Assembly: GCA_023376005.1 (NCBI GenBank)
Contig: CM042139.1
Span: forward strand, 143,795,528 to 143,859,527
Direction: 5' to 3'
DNA: 64,000 nucleotides
Source of the DNA: Doryteuthis pealeii
Taxonomy: Eukaryota > Mollusca > Cephalopoda > Myopsida > Loliginidae
This document shows, piece after piece, positions 32,304 through 43,900 of the stretch (position 1 is the first letter of the stretch; each line of letters begins with the position of its first letter). Made by a program: the position numbers and the translations under genes. Below the pieces are notes generated by a model. It was not told the DNA's origin. It ran no database searches and saw nothing but the letters and a program-made list of their open reading frames with translations.

Positions 32304-32605
32304 GAGGTGTGTGGTGTAATGGTTACCATCATAGAAAATGGATTTGACGAGATGAGTTCAAATCCTGGAGGAAGCTGTTTGCCTTTTACATAATACCTTT
32401 CAGGAAGGTATGAATCCAACTCTTCTTCCTCAAGCTATTGGTAAATAATAGGGAAGACTAGGTTCTTTAACCTTGATAAGGTATCCAGTCTTGGAGAAGG
32501 AAAACTGAATTTAGACCTGTTAAACTCTACTTAAGTAATTGACATTGTGTGACATCCTACTTTTGTGGAAGGGTTGGTATATATATATATATATATATAT
32601 ATATA
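32304..32605 (+). mobile_element. SINE-A copy with (TA)n tail
   Basis: Full head GGAGGTGTGTGGTGTAATGG, B-box GAGTTCAAATCCTGG, central block, 3' end GAAGGGTTGGTATATAT running straight into TA repeats to 32605. Confidence 0.92.
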
Positions 32606-32742
32606 GGTAACATGCATCTCTGATTTTTAGTTATTTTTTACTGTTGTCTTTTTGTATATTAATCATATTCCCTATTTGCTATTGCAAATTTTATAGCTAG
32701 AATATTTTGACGATGGAAAAATTTAGAAATAGCATATAAAGC

Positions 32743-32890
32743 ACCAGATGTGGTGTAAAGGTTAGCAAGTTAAATTCACAGACCATTGATAGTGAGTTTG
32801 ATTCTCACTGGGCGCCCCATACTTCTGGCCTTGTGCCACATCTAAGCTAGGCTTAGTAAATAACTATAAAGTACACATTACTCCTTTTTT
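32743..32890 (+). mobile_element. Possible further tRNA-derived SINE head
   Basis: GTGGTGTAAAGGTTAGCAAG (A-box-like) and GAGTTTGATTCTCACTGGGC (B-box-like) are spaced as in a tRNA. The body (GCCTTGTGCCACATC) matches none of the other families here. Confidence 0.45.
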
Positions 32891-33577
32891 AATCAAATTC
32901 TCATTCATAAAAGTATAATAAAACATGGATTTGAACTCTCTTTCATGACTTATCAGTATTCCTCAAAATCTCAAAATGCTTTTGACATGAAAGTACCTGA
33001 TCAATTGTACTTTTCTAAAATTATTTCAATAAAAAAAATGAAGAAAAAAAAACTTAAAATACTAATTTCCTTTTTTTATGTTTAAAAGGAAATTTTTTGA
33101 GGTGATTTTATTTAACTGTATAAAATCAACAATGTGCATTAGATTTTCTTGCATCTTTCTCTCTCTTAAGTGAATCTTCTGTTTTCTGGTCAACCAAAAA
33201 TCTAGAAATCACAAACCAATTACTGAATCAATTCAATGATTGATTGATTCTTTGATTTTGTTTTGTTTTTTTGTGTTCAATCCATTTCCATGTGACCTTT
33301 CATGAATGTAAAATGTGTTTGTTTTTTGTTTTTTGTTTTTTAAATCTAAGCTTTGAATAAAAAGACTTGCCATTCATTATCTCTGAGGTTTTGAAAATCC
33401 AATTAATTCTTGTACTGTTAATTAAAAAGCATTGCCTGAATCATCGTCTTTAGGCTTTGTCCATAAAAAGAGATGTTATTTGGCTTAAAGGGTGGTTTAT
33501 TTAACTTAAAGATTGATTTCACTTAGATGGCAGGTCATTTAACGAGGTAAGAATTATCTCACTTAAGTTTGGTTTTG
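32891..33577. other. Unassigned AT-rich interval
   Basis: T- and A-runs only; no gene or family recognised. Confidence 0.5.
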
Positions 33578-33785
33578 TTTTTTTGTTTTAATGGCAAAGC
33601 CATTATTATACAAGAATAGTTGTGGTACTATTTGACCCATAGCAGGAGAGATAAGGAGATTCATACCTTTCCCAAGGGTATTAGTCTGGAAGTGAATATA
33701 AAAGCTTGACTGGAGTTTTAACTTGATTATTACAATGTTCCAGTCCAGTACATTAGCCATTACATCCTGGGGACTCTCTACTGGA
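33578..33785 (-). mobile_element. SINE-C copy
   Basis: TGGCAAAGCCATTATTATAC, GGTACTATTTGACCCATAG, CTTTCCCAAGGGTATTAG, and the degenerate head complement TTAGCCATTACATCC. The minus ORF over it is a SINE shadow. Confidence 0.85.
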
Positions 33786-33892
33786 TCCTGGATCAAATTC
33801 ATAAAAATCTTGTATAATGTTTATAAAGATAATGAATGACTCACTCTTACAGCTTCTGTACAAATTGACACGAGATTTAAAAAAAATATTTG

Positions 33893-33970
33893 TTTGGCTT
33901 CAATGGCATATCAACCATTCTGAGTTATTTCATGCCAAATCCATCCTTATATAATAACAGTTGTGTAGGG
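33893..33970 (-). mobile_element. SINE-C tail fragment
   Basis: AATGGCATATCAACCATTCT, GAGTTATTTCATGCCAAATC. Confidence 0.7.
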
Positions 33971-34052
33971 TTAGAGTTTGTGCATATAGCTATTGTGTGC
34001 ACTATCTAATTGTGCAAGATGGACAGTTTCTGGATCAAGGTTTGTTTTGGTG

Positions 34053-34445
34053 TCTTTGTTTAATAGCATATCAACCTTTGTGAGTTATTTAATGCCAAAG
34101 CCATCCTCGTAGATGTCACGGGTTCAACATCCAGGTGTAAACTACCAGGCTTCGAGGAAGCTTATATTAGTACTCTCCCATGCCTTGCATGTGCATGGTT
34201 GAGTCTACTATTGCCGGTGACTGTCCAAGGACGTCCCCCTCCAATACATGTTCCGTCATACTACTCTACAGTAGATGAACAATAGTGGTACTGATTAACC
34301 CATAGCTGTAAGGATGAAAGGTTTCATGCCTTTTCTAAGGGTATTAGCCTGATAGTGAATGCAATAATGCAACTGGAGTCTGAACTCACTTACTACATTG
34401 TCACAGTCCAGCATGTTAGCCACTATACAACAAGTACTCCCCCAC
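34053..34445 (-). mobile_element. SINE-C copy interrupted by an insertion
   Basis: Tail complement TAATAGCATATCAACCTTTG, central block from 34278 (ACAATAGTGGTACTGATTAA), head complement TTAGCCACTATACAACA. A foreign 155-bp block sits at 34116-34270. Confidence 0.88.
34116..34270. mobile_element. Short unknown insertion with 7-bp target duplication
   Basis: GTAGATG at 34109-34115 and again at 34271-34277 brackets sequence absent from all other SINE-C copies. The insert is GC-richer, begins TCACGGGTTCAACATCCAGG (B-box-like) and has no ORF. Confidence 0.75.
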
Positions 34446-34933
34446 AAAAATGGCTGAAGATAAAACACAGAAACATCATCAAGAATGTTATTTAATTCTG
34501 TTTTTCATATTTTGTATACATGGAAATTTTTGTTGATGGAAATGATGGCACTAGAAGAACGAAAATGTTAATAGAAAACTCTATTAGAGAATGTTTTTAT
34601 TTAATAACAGAAATAGATGATTGGGACTTGATATGTTGCCATCCACTGTCTCCAACAATTTATTCAAAACATCCTATTTTTCTTCCATTTAATAATATAT
34701 ATGAAATATAAGGATTCTTTTAAAATCTATTGCAAGAATTATTTAAAGAAAACAAAATCTTGGAATTGGAAAGGTATTTTGCTGGAATATTGCTCATAAA
34801 CTAACAAAAAATTAAAAGATTGGGAAAAATATTGAATCATGGAAGCAACTGATTATTTAAAAAATTATTATTAAATTCGTGAAATATATCACCAATTAGG
34901 ACTGAGCCTATTGTAGTAGTGACCACCCCTAGC

Positions 34934-35163
34934 AGAGTTTTAACAGGTTGGAATTTAGAGTTTTCCTTCTCCTACACTGGTTGCCTAACCAAGGCTAAAG
35001 AGCCCAGTCTGCCCTACAATTTTACCCATAGCTGGAGGGAGAGTAGTTGGATTCATACCTTTCCCCAAGGGTATTAGTGGTATGTGAACTGTAGCTTCAT
35101 CCAGGATTTGAACTCGGGTCAATCCATTTCCTATGATTCTAACCCTTAAACCACACACCTCTA
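34934..35163 (-). mobile_element. SINE-A copy, tail truncated
   Basis: GAGTTTTCCTTCTCCTACAC, CATAGCTGGAGGGAGAGTAG, B-box complement CCAGGATTTGAACTCGG, head complement AACCCTTAAACCACACACC. Confidence 0.88.
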
Positions 35164-36330
35164 ACAGTATTTAGTGTTTCTTATATCTTTATTTTAAAGG
35201 ATGTTATCATCATAAGAAAAATGTATGTAATTATCTGACCCCTTTATCATAGGCAGAACGTGACATAAGATCAATTTTTAATTAAAAGAGGAGTGATTTC
35301 TCTTAAAGGTAGAAATTGTGAAGTAAATCAGGTGGGAGACTTAAGTTTTGTAAAGAGTTTTCTATTTATATTTGGAGAAATTTAAATATATTCAAATGAT
35401 AAAACCTGATAGTTTGTAGGTTGAAATTTTGTATAATTTACTAATTTCTGTTATTCAAAGTCAAACTGTTTTGGGAATTACTTCCCCTTACTGACAGAAT
35501 GACTTTTATGGTGACCACTAGGAAGTGACACAAGTAGTTACCAGAAGAACTCAATCAGATACTCAAGTAAAATTATGAAGATAATTCACTCTCTTTTCTT
35601 CTCTCTTTACCAAGTTGAGTAGCAAGATGTGTTTTCATCTCTACTGATACTGATTCTAAGGTACTGTAGTTTCACAGATTTTCTCCTCCTTCCTCTTTCC
35701 CTTCTCTTCACTTTCCTTCATCAATCCCTAGCTGACTTATGATACCCTTTTTCAAAGTGACCAGCAGATTTACCCTTTCCAGAGTCACAGTTGCTTTAAT
35801 TCTCCCATAGGCTTCTTGTTAAGTGCAGCATAAAGATTCTTATTAAAAGGTCATATTTTGTTACAGCTCCCCCATGGTGACTCATGTAAACTCATGCTGC
35901 ATGAGACCCTCATATGGTCATATCTCTGTTACATTATTCATAGGTAGCTTATGAATTATGTAAGTACTGTAGTGAGATATTATCAATCGGAGTTCGTTAG
36001 ATTCAAAATAACATGAGTTGAGTGGAAAATTACCTTAACTGTTATGGTTATGATTGATTTATGTATAACATTCCGCTTAACCCTTCCGGCAACACACCAG
36101 GTATGAGACAAAAGTTTTAGTTTTGTTTAGTTGTGACAAGTTACGTGATGAGAGAGAATTCCTCTCAAGCGTCGCTTCTCAATCTGCACAGTTTTGGGGC
36201 TGGGGTGGTTCTTCATTAAGACTTAAAAAAAAAACAACAAAGTCTTGTTGATTAATTGAAATAAGAATGTGCAGACAACCACCCCAACCAAAAAGAAGAA
36301 GTCAATCCAACAGCAGAGCCCACAAGAGAA
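35164..36330. other. Unassigned interval
   Basis: No gene or known repeat recognised. A small stem at 36219-36247 (AAGACTT/AGTCTT around A-rich sequence) is probably incidental. Confidence 0.45.
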
Positions 36331-36963
36331 TATCGGAAATTCCATAGTGAATTATCTCCCCCTGCCACTAGAGGGCGAATCGCCAACATACGATGTTGGC
36401 GCCAAAACCAAATTTCTTCACTTATCAGGGAGCCGTTACTGGAGGAGAGACGTACAAATAAACGCTCTAATCACTTAGCCCAAAAACAGGGCCCACTTAT
36501 CTACTGACCGTCGACTTGGATGGAGGCATTTTTTTCACAGCATACTTTCTGAAGGTTTTTTCTACAGCGAACTTGCCAGAAGGCTGAGGACCTAAATAGT
36601 CTACTTGAAAGGGGCCCCATCCACCGTCATTTAAAGGAACAGTTAACCAGGTGAGAAGCTTCTGAAATAGCATCCCCTACTTTCACTTATCACAGAACTG
36701 GTTACCAGGGAAGGATGTGAAAACAAGCATCCTATCAACTTTCCAACCAGCGACAGAACACCCCTGTTATCACCACTACTCCAAGAACACTACTTAAACT
36801 CAGATAAGTCTTGTAGCAAATACCAATAAAATTTGCAAAAACATTTATATAATTTTTGTTAATACAAGTGTCTGCATTTTACTTCCATGTTTATTTCTTC
36901 TTTGTCCGAAATAGCCATTCTACGGAGAAACAAGAGCTCCTCCGAACCCCCGTAAATACTCTT
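36331..36963 (+). mobile_element. LTR-like repeat X, copy 1
   Basis: About 633 bp from TATCGGAAATTCC to GTAAATACTCTT, closely matching 48858-49506. Internal marks: ATGTTGGCGCCAAAACCAAA, TCACTTAGCCCAAAAACAGG, a poly(A)-signal-like CCAATAAAATTTGC near 36824. Termini are not TG...CA, so the LTR label is tentative. The short ORF over its start is a shadow. Confidence 0.65.
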
Positions 36964-38097
36964 AAGAAGATGATGACCGACGAAGTTGATAGACATGAAA
37001 ACAAGTAAGAACCCCTCATCCTCTCCTCATACTCTGTCTCTCTATTGCCATTATATACCAGAGTAAAGGGGTACATAACGCATGTCGCATGTCACTCCCC
37101 TTATTATGGCTCTGAGCACCAGACATTCCTTTTCTTTTACTATCATATTTTCATGTAACTTGAACTACTATAAGAATAGAGGTTATTAGATTATAACCAA
37201 CACTAATTCCTTATAAAGAATTAATGCATCTAGGAATACACTAACACTGAACATTCAATAAGGAAATACAAACAACTAATTCACATAAACAATGCATATA
37301 TGCATGTTTAATCTGCATAAAATGTAACAATAAAATAACATAATACATATGTCCCCAAACAGACTAACTGTATATAATGTACCATGAACAAAGTGTAGTG
37401 AAGAGACACCAAAAATGGTTAGAAAAGACTTACTGCATCTTCCATGGTTTTCGTGACAGATAAAATAAATGTTATGCCAAAGTTGAAGACTAACTGTCTA
37501 TTCTGTTCTACAAACAGAGTTAAGAAATATGTTTTTGTCGCTAGGACCAAAAACAGATAGGTCTTTTTCTTTTGAAGAAAAGAAGCCAAAGAGAAAGTTT
37601 TAAGGGAATGAATTATCACGTGACCAACAGATATGTGACATGAGAAGCCACACCCACTATCAAAGGGAAAACAATTATTTTTGTCTCCCTAAACTACTAT
37701 TCGTTGAACAGACTTTCCAGCTACAGAATTGCTTGTCTTATAGAATCATAAATACACTTTTCAATGTTACCCCCTTCTTTGTTTGCCAGTCATTTTTCTC
37801 TACCACTCTACTAAACAATGAGTGATTATAGCACTGTTCTAGTCAGGACAGCCTTATTTTCTTCTCTCTATTTCTCCTCTGTAGTTTGAATAAAAAGAAG
37901 CAGAAAAAAATGGAATTTTGCTAACCTCATAGTGAGAGAAGAAGTGATGCTGTTAAATATTTCTTTTGTAGAGAGCAAAGTGGAAATAAATAAAAAATAC
38001 AGGGCAGCCTACAGGTTAGGAAATGAAATTGTAGAATGACATTACTGGATCATTAAAGCAATACCTGAGAAAGGAGTGATGTTCTGATACAACATGG
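36964..38097. other. Unassigned interval
   Basis: No gene or known repeat recognised. Confidence 0.45.
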
Positions 38098-38668
38098 TTT
38101 TGGTTTGTTTTGTTTTACGGCATATCAACCTCAGTGGGTAATTTAATGCCGATAAAGTTTTGAAATAAAGTCATTCTTAATGGATACTCAATGTTTTTTA
38201 TAAACACATTTTTCTATTTAACCCATAGATAGGACCCTAACAGGTATTACCACTCCGGCTCAGAGTGGACTAGGGAGCAATGTTGATGAAGGGGTGCTTT
38301 ACATTCCCCAAACCTCCAAAACTGTAACCTCACCATCAGATAGAGTTTAATGTCATTCCCACACATGTAGACCCTCAGCCACCGCCTTCTAGCACCCATA
38401 TGATAAAAAGAGCTGGGGCTTGCCATAAGGGCAATAGGGTTGAGAAAATCATATAGGTGCTAGGTCTTGATGTGACCAGCCGACCGCCCGTCTAGTCCTA
38501 GAAAGGGCCAAAGTGCAGTATTGCAAGTCATGGACTGCTCAACCACCTGGGTTCTATCCTTAAGCTTCATGGGTCACCACCCACAGCCAACAGGTGGCCC
38601 CATTGGGGAGTCTTACCCCTCTGCAGAGGTGCAGCCGGTGCATTCTAATGCCCCAGCCGACAGGTTGG
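38098..38668 (-). mobile_element. SINE-D copy, near full length
   Basis: Tail complement TTTACGGCATATCAACCTCA, B-box complement CCAAAACTGTAACCTC (38316-38331), A-box complement GTAGACCCTCAGCCAC (38367-38382), leader with CCCCTCTGCAGAGGTGCAG. The plus ORF at 38521-38883 overlaps it and is not a gene. Confidence 0.87.
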
Positions 38669-39236
38669 AGTACAACATGGAGCCCAAGTTCAGACAAAGA
38701 GAGGAGACAGTGCCACAAAGGTTAATTTTTACCTACGAGTGGAGGCACTTGAGAGATATATCCCATGATAGCAATAAGGAAGGGCCACCCAGAATCCAAA
38801 TAGGAGAAGAGGTTTGGATGAAGTTACCAAATGCACGGTGTATGATACTATGGAGGAGTAGTGACTGGCGTGCAATCAACTAACAACCTAACAGTTGATG
38901 GAATGCTGCAAGCATAATTCGGACTTTTGTATTCTTTTGCTAAGTGCCTTGCTGACATCATCTTACTGATATCATCTACATTCACTTCCAAGCCCATTTA
39001 GTGTAAGAATTGATGTAGTTTGAGTAAAAGAAATCACTTAACAGCCCAACTATGTCATCCCTTGCATTACCACACAGGGATATAACAACATGCACATAAA
39101 AGTTTTTGTATTTTCATTTGCTTTTGATTTACATAGCAATAAAAATTGAGTCATAAAAAGTATTTTTTTCAATTCTCTTTTTGAATGCAACATTAACACA
39201 AGTATGCTACAGCATTTCTGCCATGCACATGAGATC

Positions 39237-39617
39237 AAAGGCAGAGCTGCTGTTATTAATAGACTTATGATAGATCTTAACCCTTTCCAGCGCACACTCA
39301 CTGATACTCTTAATGAGATCTGTAGAATTAAATACAGAGACACCGATGCTGTTATTAATAGACTAATGCTAGGTATTAACCTTTTCAACCTACACTCAAA
39401 ATTCACTCCAAGAGATCCATGGAATTAAATACAGAGATACCGCTACTGTTATTAATAGAATAATGATAAATCTTAACCCATTTCAGCTCACAGTCACAGA
39501 GCCACTTAAAGAGATCCGTGGAATTAAATACAGAGACACTGCTGCTATTATTCATAGACTAATGGTAGATCTTAACCCTTTTCAACTCACCCACAGAGCC
39601 ACTCAAAGAGATCCTTG
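39237..39617. repeat. 99-bp tandem repeat, about 3.8 units
   Basis: CTGTTATTAATAGAC-type starts at 39249, 39349, 39446 and 39545 give spacings of 100, 97 and 99. Each unit also has GAGATC(T/C), GAATTAAATACAGAGA and TCTTAACCC. Confidence 0.95.
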
Positions 39618-39668
39618 ATACATCTTCACAAGGGACACACATAACTACTTGATGTATCCACTTAGGAG

Positions 39669-39957
39669 ATACGAGGCACACTTTGGGCAATGGTTATTTT
39701 CATATGAAATCAAGTCTGTGATCCGAGTTCAAATCTTGAATCAAGGTCTTTGCATTTTACTTTGCACTAATGCTTTTGAGAAAGGCATGAATCCGTTCTT
39801 CCCCATCAACTACAGGTAAATAGTAGGGCAGAATGGGATCTTTAGCCTTGGTATAACAACCAGTCTAGGAGAAGGAAAATTCTGAATTCACACCAACTGG
39901 ACTCCGCTTAAAATCATTGACCACATCCTGCAATTCTTTAAGGTTTTTGGGTAAATA
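39669..39957 (+). mobile_element. SINE-A copy, diverged
   Basis: Head GGGCAATGGTTATTTTC, B-box GAGTTCAAATCTTG, GGTAAATAGTAGGGCAGAAT, CTAGGAGAAGGAAAATTC. The 3' end is decayed. Confidence 0.85.
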
Positions 39958-40263
39958 CATACTTAATAACTACACATCAAAATACAAATGAGTGTAACCC
40001 AACAAATTACTCCCAGATCAACTTAACATTATAAATACTAATACTTCATAGATTGACAATGACAATGAGCTTCTAACATATAAAATATACATGTAAAAAT
40101 AATATTACAAAAAGGACATGATTAAGCTTATTTATTTTGCCTCTCTGCAACTTTTGGCACATGTTTTTAATAGTGTCAAAAATAACATAGCTATAATTAA
40201 ACATGGAATTAGTCAGGTGGTAATTGACATAAGTAATTTATTTATATTTCTATACTGTGTATA

Positions 40264-40321
40264 GAGGGAGTTCATAGTGGCTAATGAGCTGGACTGACAT
40301 TGTAGTGAGTGAGTTCGAACT
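40264..40321 (+). mobile_element. SINE-C head fragment
   Basis: TCATAGTGGCTAATGAGCTG and GTAGTGAGTGAGTTCGAACT. Confidence 0.8.
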
Positions 40322-40381
40322 ATTATTATTATACTATTTCTCTGATTATATTTATAAGTAAAGACTGATTGCTCAGAAGCA

Positions 40382-40382
<1 letters not shown>

Positions 40383-40424
<42 letters not shown>
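40383..40424. repeat. (AT)n microsatellite
   Basis: Pure TA run. Confidence 0.95.
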
Positions 40425-40426
<2 letters not shown>

Positions 40427-40506
40427 GTATAATATTAGAATGCTCTTATATACATGTTTAGATAATTAGTAAGTATATGTATATATGTCTATATAACATT
40501 AGAATT

Positions 40507-40790
40507 GAAGTGCGTGGTGTACTGGTTAAAGTCATGGACTTGTCACCCGATTTCAAATCCTGGACGTGGTAATTGCATTTCACTTAGCACTAATACCCTT
40601 GGGAAAGGTATGAATCCTACTCTCCTTCCAGCTATGGGTAAATAGTAGGGCAGACTGGGCTCTTTAACCATGGTTAGGCAACCAGTCTAGGAGAAGGAAA
40701 ACTCTGAATTCAAACCTGATAAACTCCGCTTAAGAAATTGACCTTGTGTCTCATCCTGCTTGTGCGGAGGGGTTGGTAAATATATATATA
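40507..40790 (+). mobile_element. SINE-A copy, the best-preserved body
   Basis: Head GTGCGTGGTGTACTGGTTAA, B-box GATTTCAAATCCTGG, central ACTAATACCCTTGGGAAAGG and CAGCTATGGGTAAATAGTAG, 3' end TGTGCGGAGGGGTTGGTAAA with TATATATA tail. TATAACATTAGAAT before it and ATAACATAAAAT after it may be a diverged target duplication. Confidence 0.92.
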
Positions 40791-41764
40791 ACATAAAATG
40801 CTATTATGTACATGTTTAAATATCTAGTAAGTATATATATATGTGTGTGTGTGTGAGTGCATATGCATACTTAAATATACATAATCTTCAACCTAAAGAA
40901 TACACCTGTCCATATGGTAATTATCAAAATTCTTGCCATGTAAAAAGAACATAATGATTTAATGAATATAAAAGTAGATGGAAGGTGAAGGGAGGAAGAA
41001 AAAGTCAGTTTTCCTGCAAAGATTCTTGGTGACTGTGCCAATGCATGGGACAGAATCTATTGATTTAAATGCAAGATCATTTAGGCTAAGTACAAAACAG
41101 TCTCAAGGGGAGTTGTATGCCAAACTTAAGCAGACGTGTTTAATGATAGCAACATGAAGGAAAATGGAGAAGAGAAAGAAACAGCAGTAGTGATATTTTT
41201 CAAGGATGGCGTCAAGAGACTGGAGAGTTCTTCAATAAGATAAATTCAACTGCTGCTCTATGTCTAAAGAGAATTGATCAGCAGACATTTTACAAGAATT
41301 GGTTACTTTTTGAAACAATTCAAAAGACATGTGAGTTCTTGCAGATTTTGGCTAAAGTTTTGGTTCAACTTGAAAATAATGATGAAAGAGAAGAAAATAA
41401 GCAAGAGAAATCTAAAAAAAATCTAACAAGAAATTGGAAGTGACATTCATGTCCATTATTGTTCAAGCACACAGAATACCCACCAAAAGCTTAGCAAAAT
41501 GGTTGAATGAAATAAAAAGCACTGTTTATAGTCGCACCTTTTTCAAGGAAATCAATAGTGATTGATCCTTTCATGTTCCAGAAGATCTTCTTTACTGTCT
41601 GCTACACCAATAACTTTTTCTTTACAGGAGATTCCAATTCCATGGACTGCGTTTTGACGTAGGCTTGTAGTGGAAAACTCATTTTGATTAAAACATGCTT
41701 ATCTGTACATAACACAAAAGTAAAAAAAACTAGACCAATACTTTTGCCCTAAAACTAAATACAC
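40791..41764. other. Unassigned interval
   Basis: Short TG run near 40837-40855. No gene or known repeat recognised. Confidence 0.45.
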
Positions 41765-42000
41765 TGTAAAATTTGAGGGTAAATGTGATACCAATTGTAG
41801 TTGGTGACCCAAGGATCACGAAAAAAGACTGCAGAAATTGTAAATCAGAGGATGAATCGAAAACCTCCAGGTGACAGAACTGTTAAAATAAGCTAGAAGA
41901 CTTAAAAGTGTCTTGGAGACCTGAAGAGACTTGCAGTCACTCAGAATTTAGTGAAAGACTAACAGCTAATGTTGGAGTGAAAATGCAAAGAGTGGTATAA
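41765..42000 (+). pseudogene. LINE-R2-type 3' end fragment
   Basis: Nucleotide and frame similarity to the C-terminal part of the relic at 7190-8460: GTGATACCAATTGTAGTTGG (compare 8038-8057), then a degenerate IRGxIExLQVTELLK-like stretch, then GAAGAGACTTGCAGTCACT (compare 8453-8469). Stops are frequent. Only the last ~230 bases of the LINE are present. Confidence 0.65.
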
Positions 42001-42060
42001 TAAAAACACAGGAAAATGATAAATTAAACATAATAACGTAAATGAATTAACAAATCACAA

Positions 42061-42454
42061 AATAAACTAGACCGCCTCCTTATCATACCCCACAAACTAA
42101 ATTATACTTTCATTCATGCCTCACACAACAATATTTTATCAAAAATGAAAGACAAGACTATGGAGTTTACTTTTTTTTATTATTGGTCTCCTCTTGTTGG
42201 TGAGTAGTATGTCGCAACTGTGGATGAAGGCACTTGAAAAATTGTCCAAAATCTCTAATGTTATAAGTTTGGAGAATTTTTCAACTGCCTTTATCCACAA
42301 TTGTGACATCTCACTTGCTAACTAGAAAAGTTCAATAAAAAAACTGAACACCAGACCCCTGTCCATCAACTTTAATTAAATATTGTTGTGTGAGGCATGA
42401 TGGGAAATATAATCTAGTTTGTCAGGTATTATAAGAACAGCAGTCTAGTTTATT
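42061..42454. mobile_element. Large foldback element (394 bp)
   Basis: Ends AATAAACTAGAC and GTCTAGTTTATT are inverted, as are inner blocks CATGCCTCACACAACAATAT and ATATTGTTGTGTGAGGCATG. The centre also pairs: CAACTGTGGATGAAGGCA with TGCCTTTATCCACAATTG. No ORF. Confidence 0.88.
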
Positions 42455-42730
42455 TACATGCTTGTATTAATTTGGGGATTTTTAATAAAATATGTCTCCA
42501 AGAAAATCTGCTGCCTAAATGTACACACATTACACACACCCACACATATATATAGGTTGACCCCCTAAAAAAACAGAATTTGGGTTCTGTTTTTTTGGGT
42601 TGCCCTGTATATTTATATGACAATTTATGGCCTATAAGTTCGACTAATGTAAATGAAAAAAAGTTTAAAAAAAATAAATGTGCTTACTAGTAAAGACCAT
42701 GGATGATGAGGCATAATAAAGAATAAAAGT

Positions 42731-42731
<1 letters not shown>

Positions 42732-42761
<30 letters not shown>

Positions 42762-43043
42762 AACCTTTCCACACAAGCAGGATGTGAAACAAGGTCAATT
42801 TCTTAAGTGAAGTTTAACAGGTTTGAATTCTGAGTTTTCATTTTCCTAGACTGGTTGCCTAACCAGTGTTAAAGATCCCAATCTGCCCTACTATTTACTC
42901 ATAGCTGGAGGGAGAATAGTTGGATTCATACCTTTCTCAAAGGTACTAGCACTAAGTGAAATGCAAACAGCCTCGTCCAGTATTTGAACTCATTTCACTG
43001 TTTCCATTTCCTACAACAGTAACCATTACACCATGTGCCTCCA
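42732..43043 (-). mobile_element. SINE-A copy, full length, with (AT)n tail
   Basis: A TA run at 42732-42757 leads into tail complement TTTACCAACCTTTCCACACA; head complement AACCATTACACCATGTGCCT closes it. Confidence 0.92.
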
Positions 43044-43080
43044 TATAATAAATCTAGATATATGCGATGTTTTATATACC

Positions 43081-43483
43081 ATCATTATTATTATCATTAT
43101 TTGCTCCTTTTGAGTTTCTGGTTTCTGGTTTATGCATATACCATTTTTTTGCATGGTCAAAATTAAATTTTTTGCATAATTCCCAGTGGATCACCTTCCC
43201 AACCCAGTCGTGTCTAGTTTTGTATTCTCGTTGTGCTAGTTTGCTACATTCGCAGAGTATATGATTTACAGTCTCATCTCTATTCCCGCAAAGTCTACAT
43301 TTACTATTTTGTTGGGTCCTATCGATTTTCGCTTTGATGTAGTTAGTCCTTATGGCATTATTTTGTGCAGCAATTATAAGTGAATCCGTTTCTCTTGTGA
43401 GGTTTCCCTTTCTTAACCATGTCCAAGTCTTTTCATGGGCAACCTCTTCAATTTGTCGTTTAAAGCGTCCATATAATTGTTTA

Positions 43484-43527
<44 letters not shown>

Positions 43528-43563
43528 CATTATTATTATTTTCCCTACTTTTGAGTTTTTCAT
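43081..43563 (-). pseudogene. LINE-R2-type C-terminal zinc-knuckle fragment
   Basis: A minus-strand frame stays open for about 160 codons: a poly-isoleucine/asparagine run encoded by (ATT/AAT)n, then KQLYGRFKRQIEEVAHEKTW, LRKGNLTRETDSLIIAAQNN, and a CCHC knuckle CRLC-x9-HILCEC followed by IHWELCKKF and KWYMHKPE. This is the segment between the reverse transcriptase and the restriction-like endonuclease in R2/NeSL-type LINEs; the endonuclease itself is missing. AACTCAAAAG flanks the fragment on both sides (43106-43115 and 43548-43557 by complement), each next to an (ATT)n tract, which may be a target duplication. The intact reading frame suggests a younger copy than the relic at 7190. It has no catalytic activity by itself. 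Confidence 0.7.
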
Positions 43564-43690
43564 ATAAGCGTTAGCTGATGGTATTTGGAGTCAACCGCAC
43601 CCCTTCATCATCCTTGGCCTTTGATAGCAAGTACTTTTAGTTTTTTTAACACTTATTTTCATTTCAATTAGTTTAATCTATAAGCCATCC

Positions 43691-43734
43691 AATTGTCATT
43701 TATCTAAGTAAGAAGATACATGGAACCAACACTT

Positions 43735-43774
<40 letters not shown>

Positions 43775-43900
43775 TCATTCTTTTCCTCAGAGTGTTAATT
43801 GTCATTCATCTAAGTAAGAAGATACATGGAACCAACACTTCAATATATATATATATATATATATATATATCTTCATTCTTTTCCTCAGAGTGTTAATTCT
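43691..43900. repeat. Tandem duplication spanning an (AT)n tract
   Basis: AAGTAAGAAGATACATGGAA, an AT run and CTTCATTCTTTTCCTCAGAG occur twice in succession with AT runs of different length. Confidence 0.95.

Noticed and set aside
38521..38883. 120-codon plus ORF
   Set aside because: The first half is antisense to a SINE-D leader; the rest has no recognised motif.
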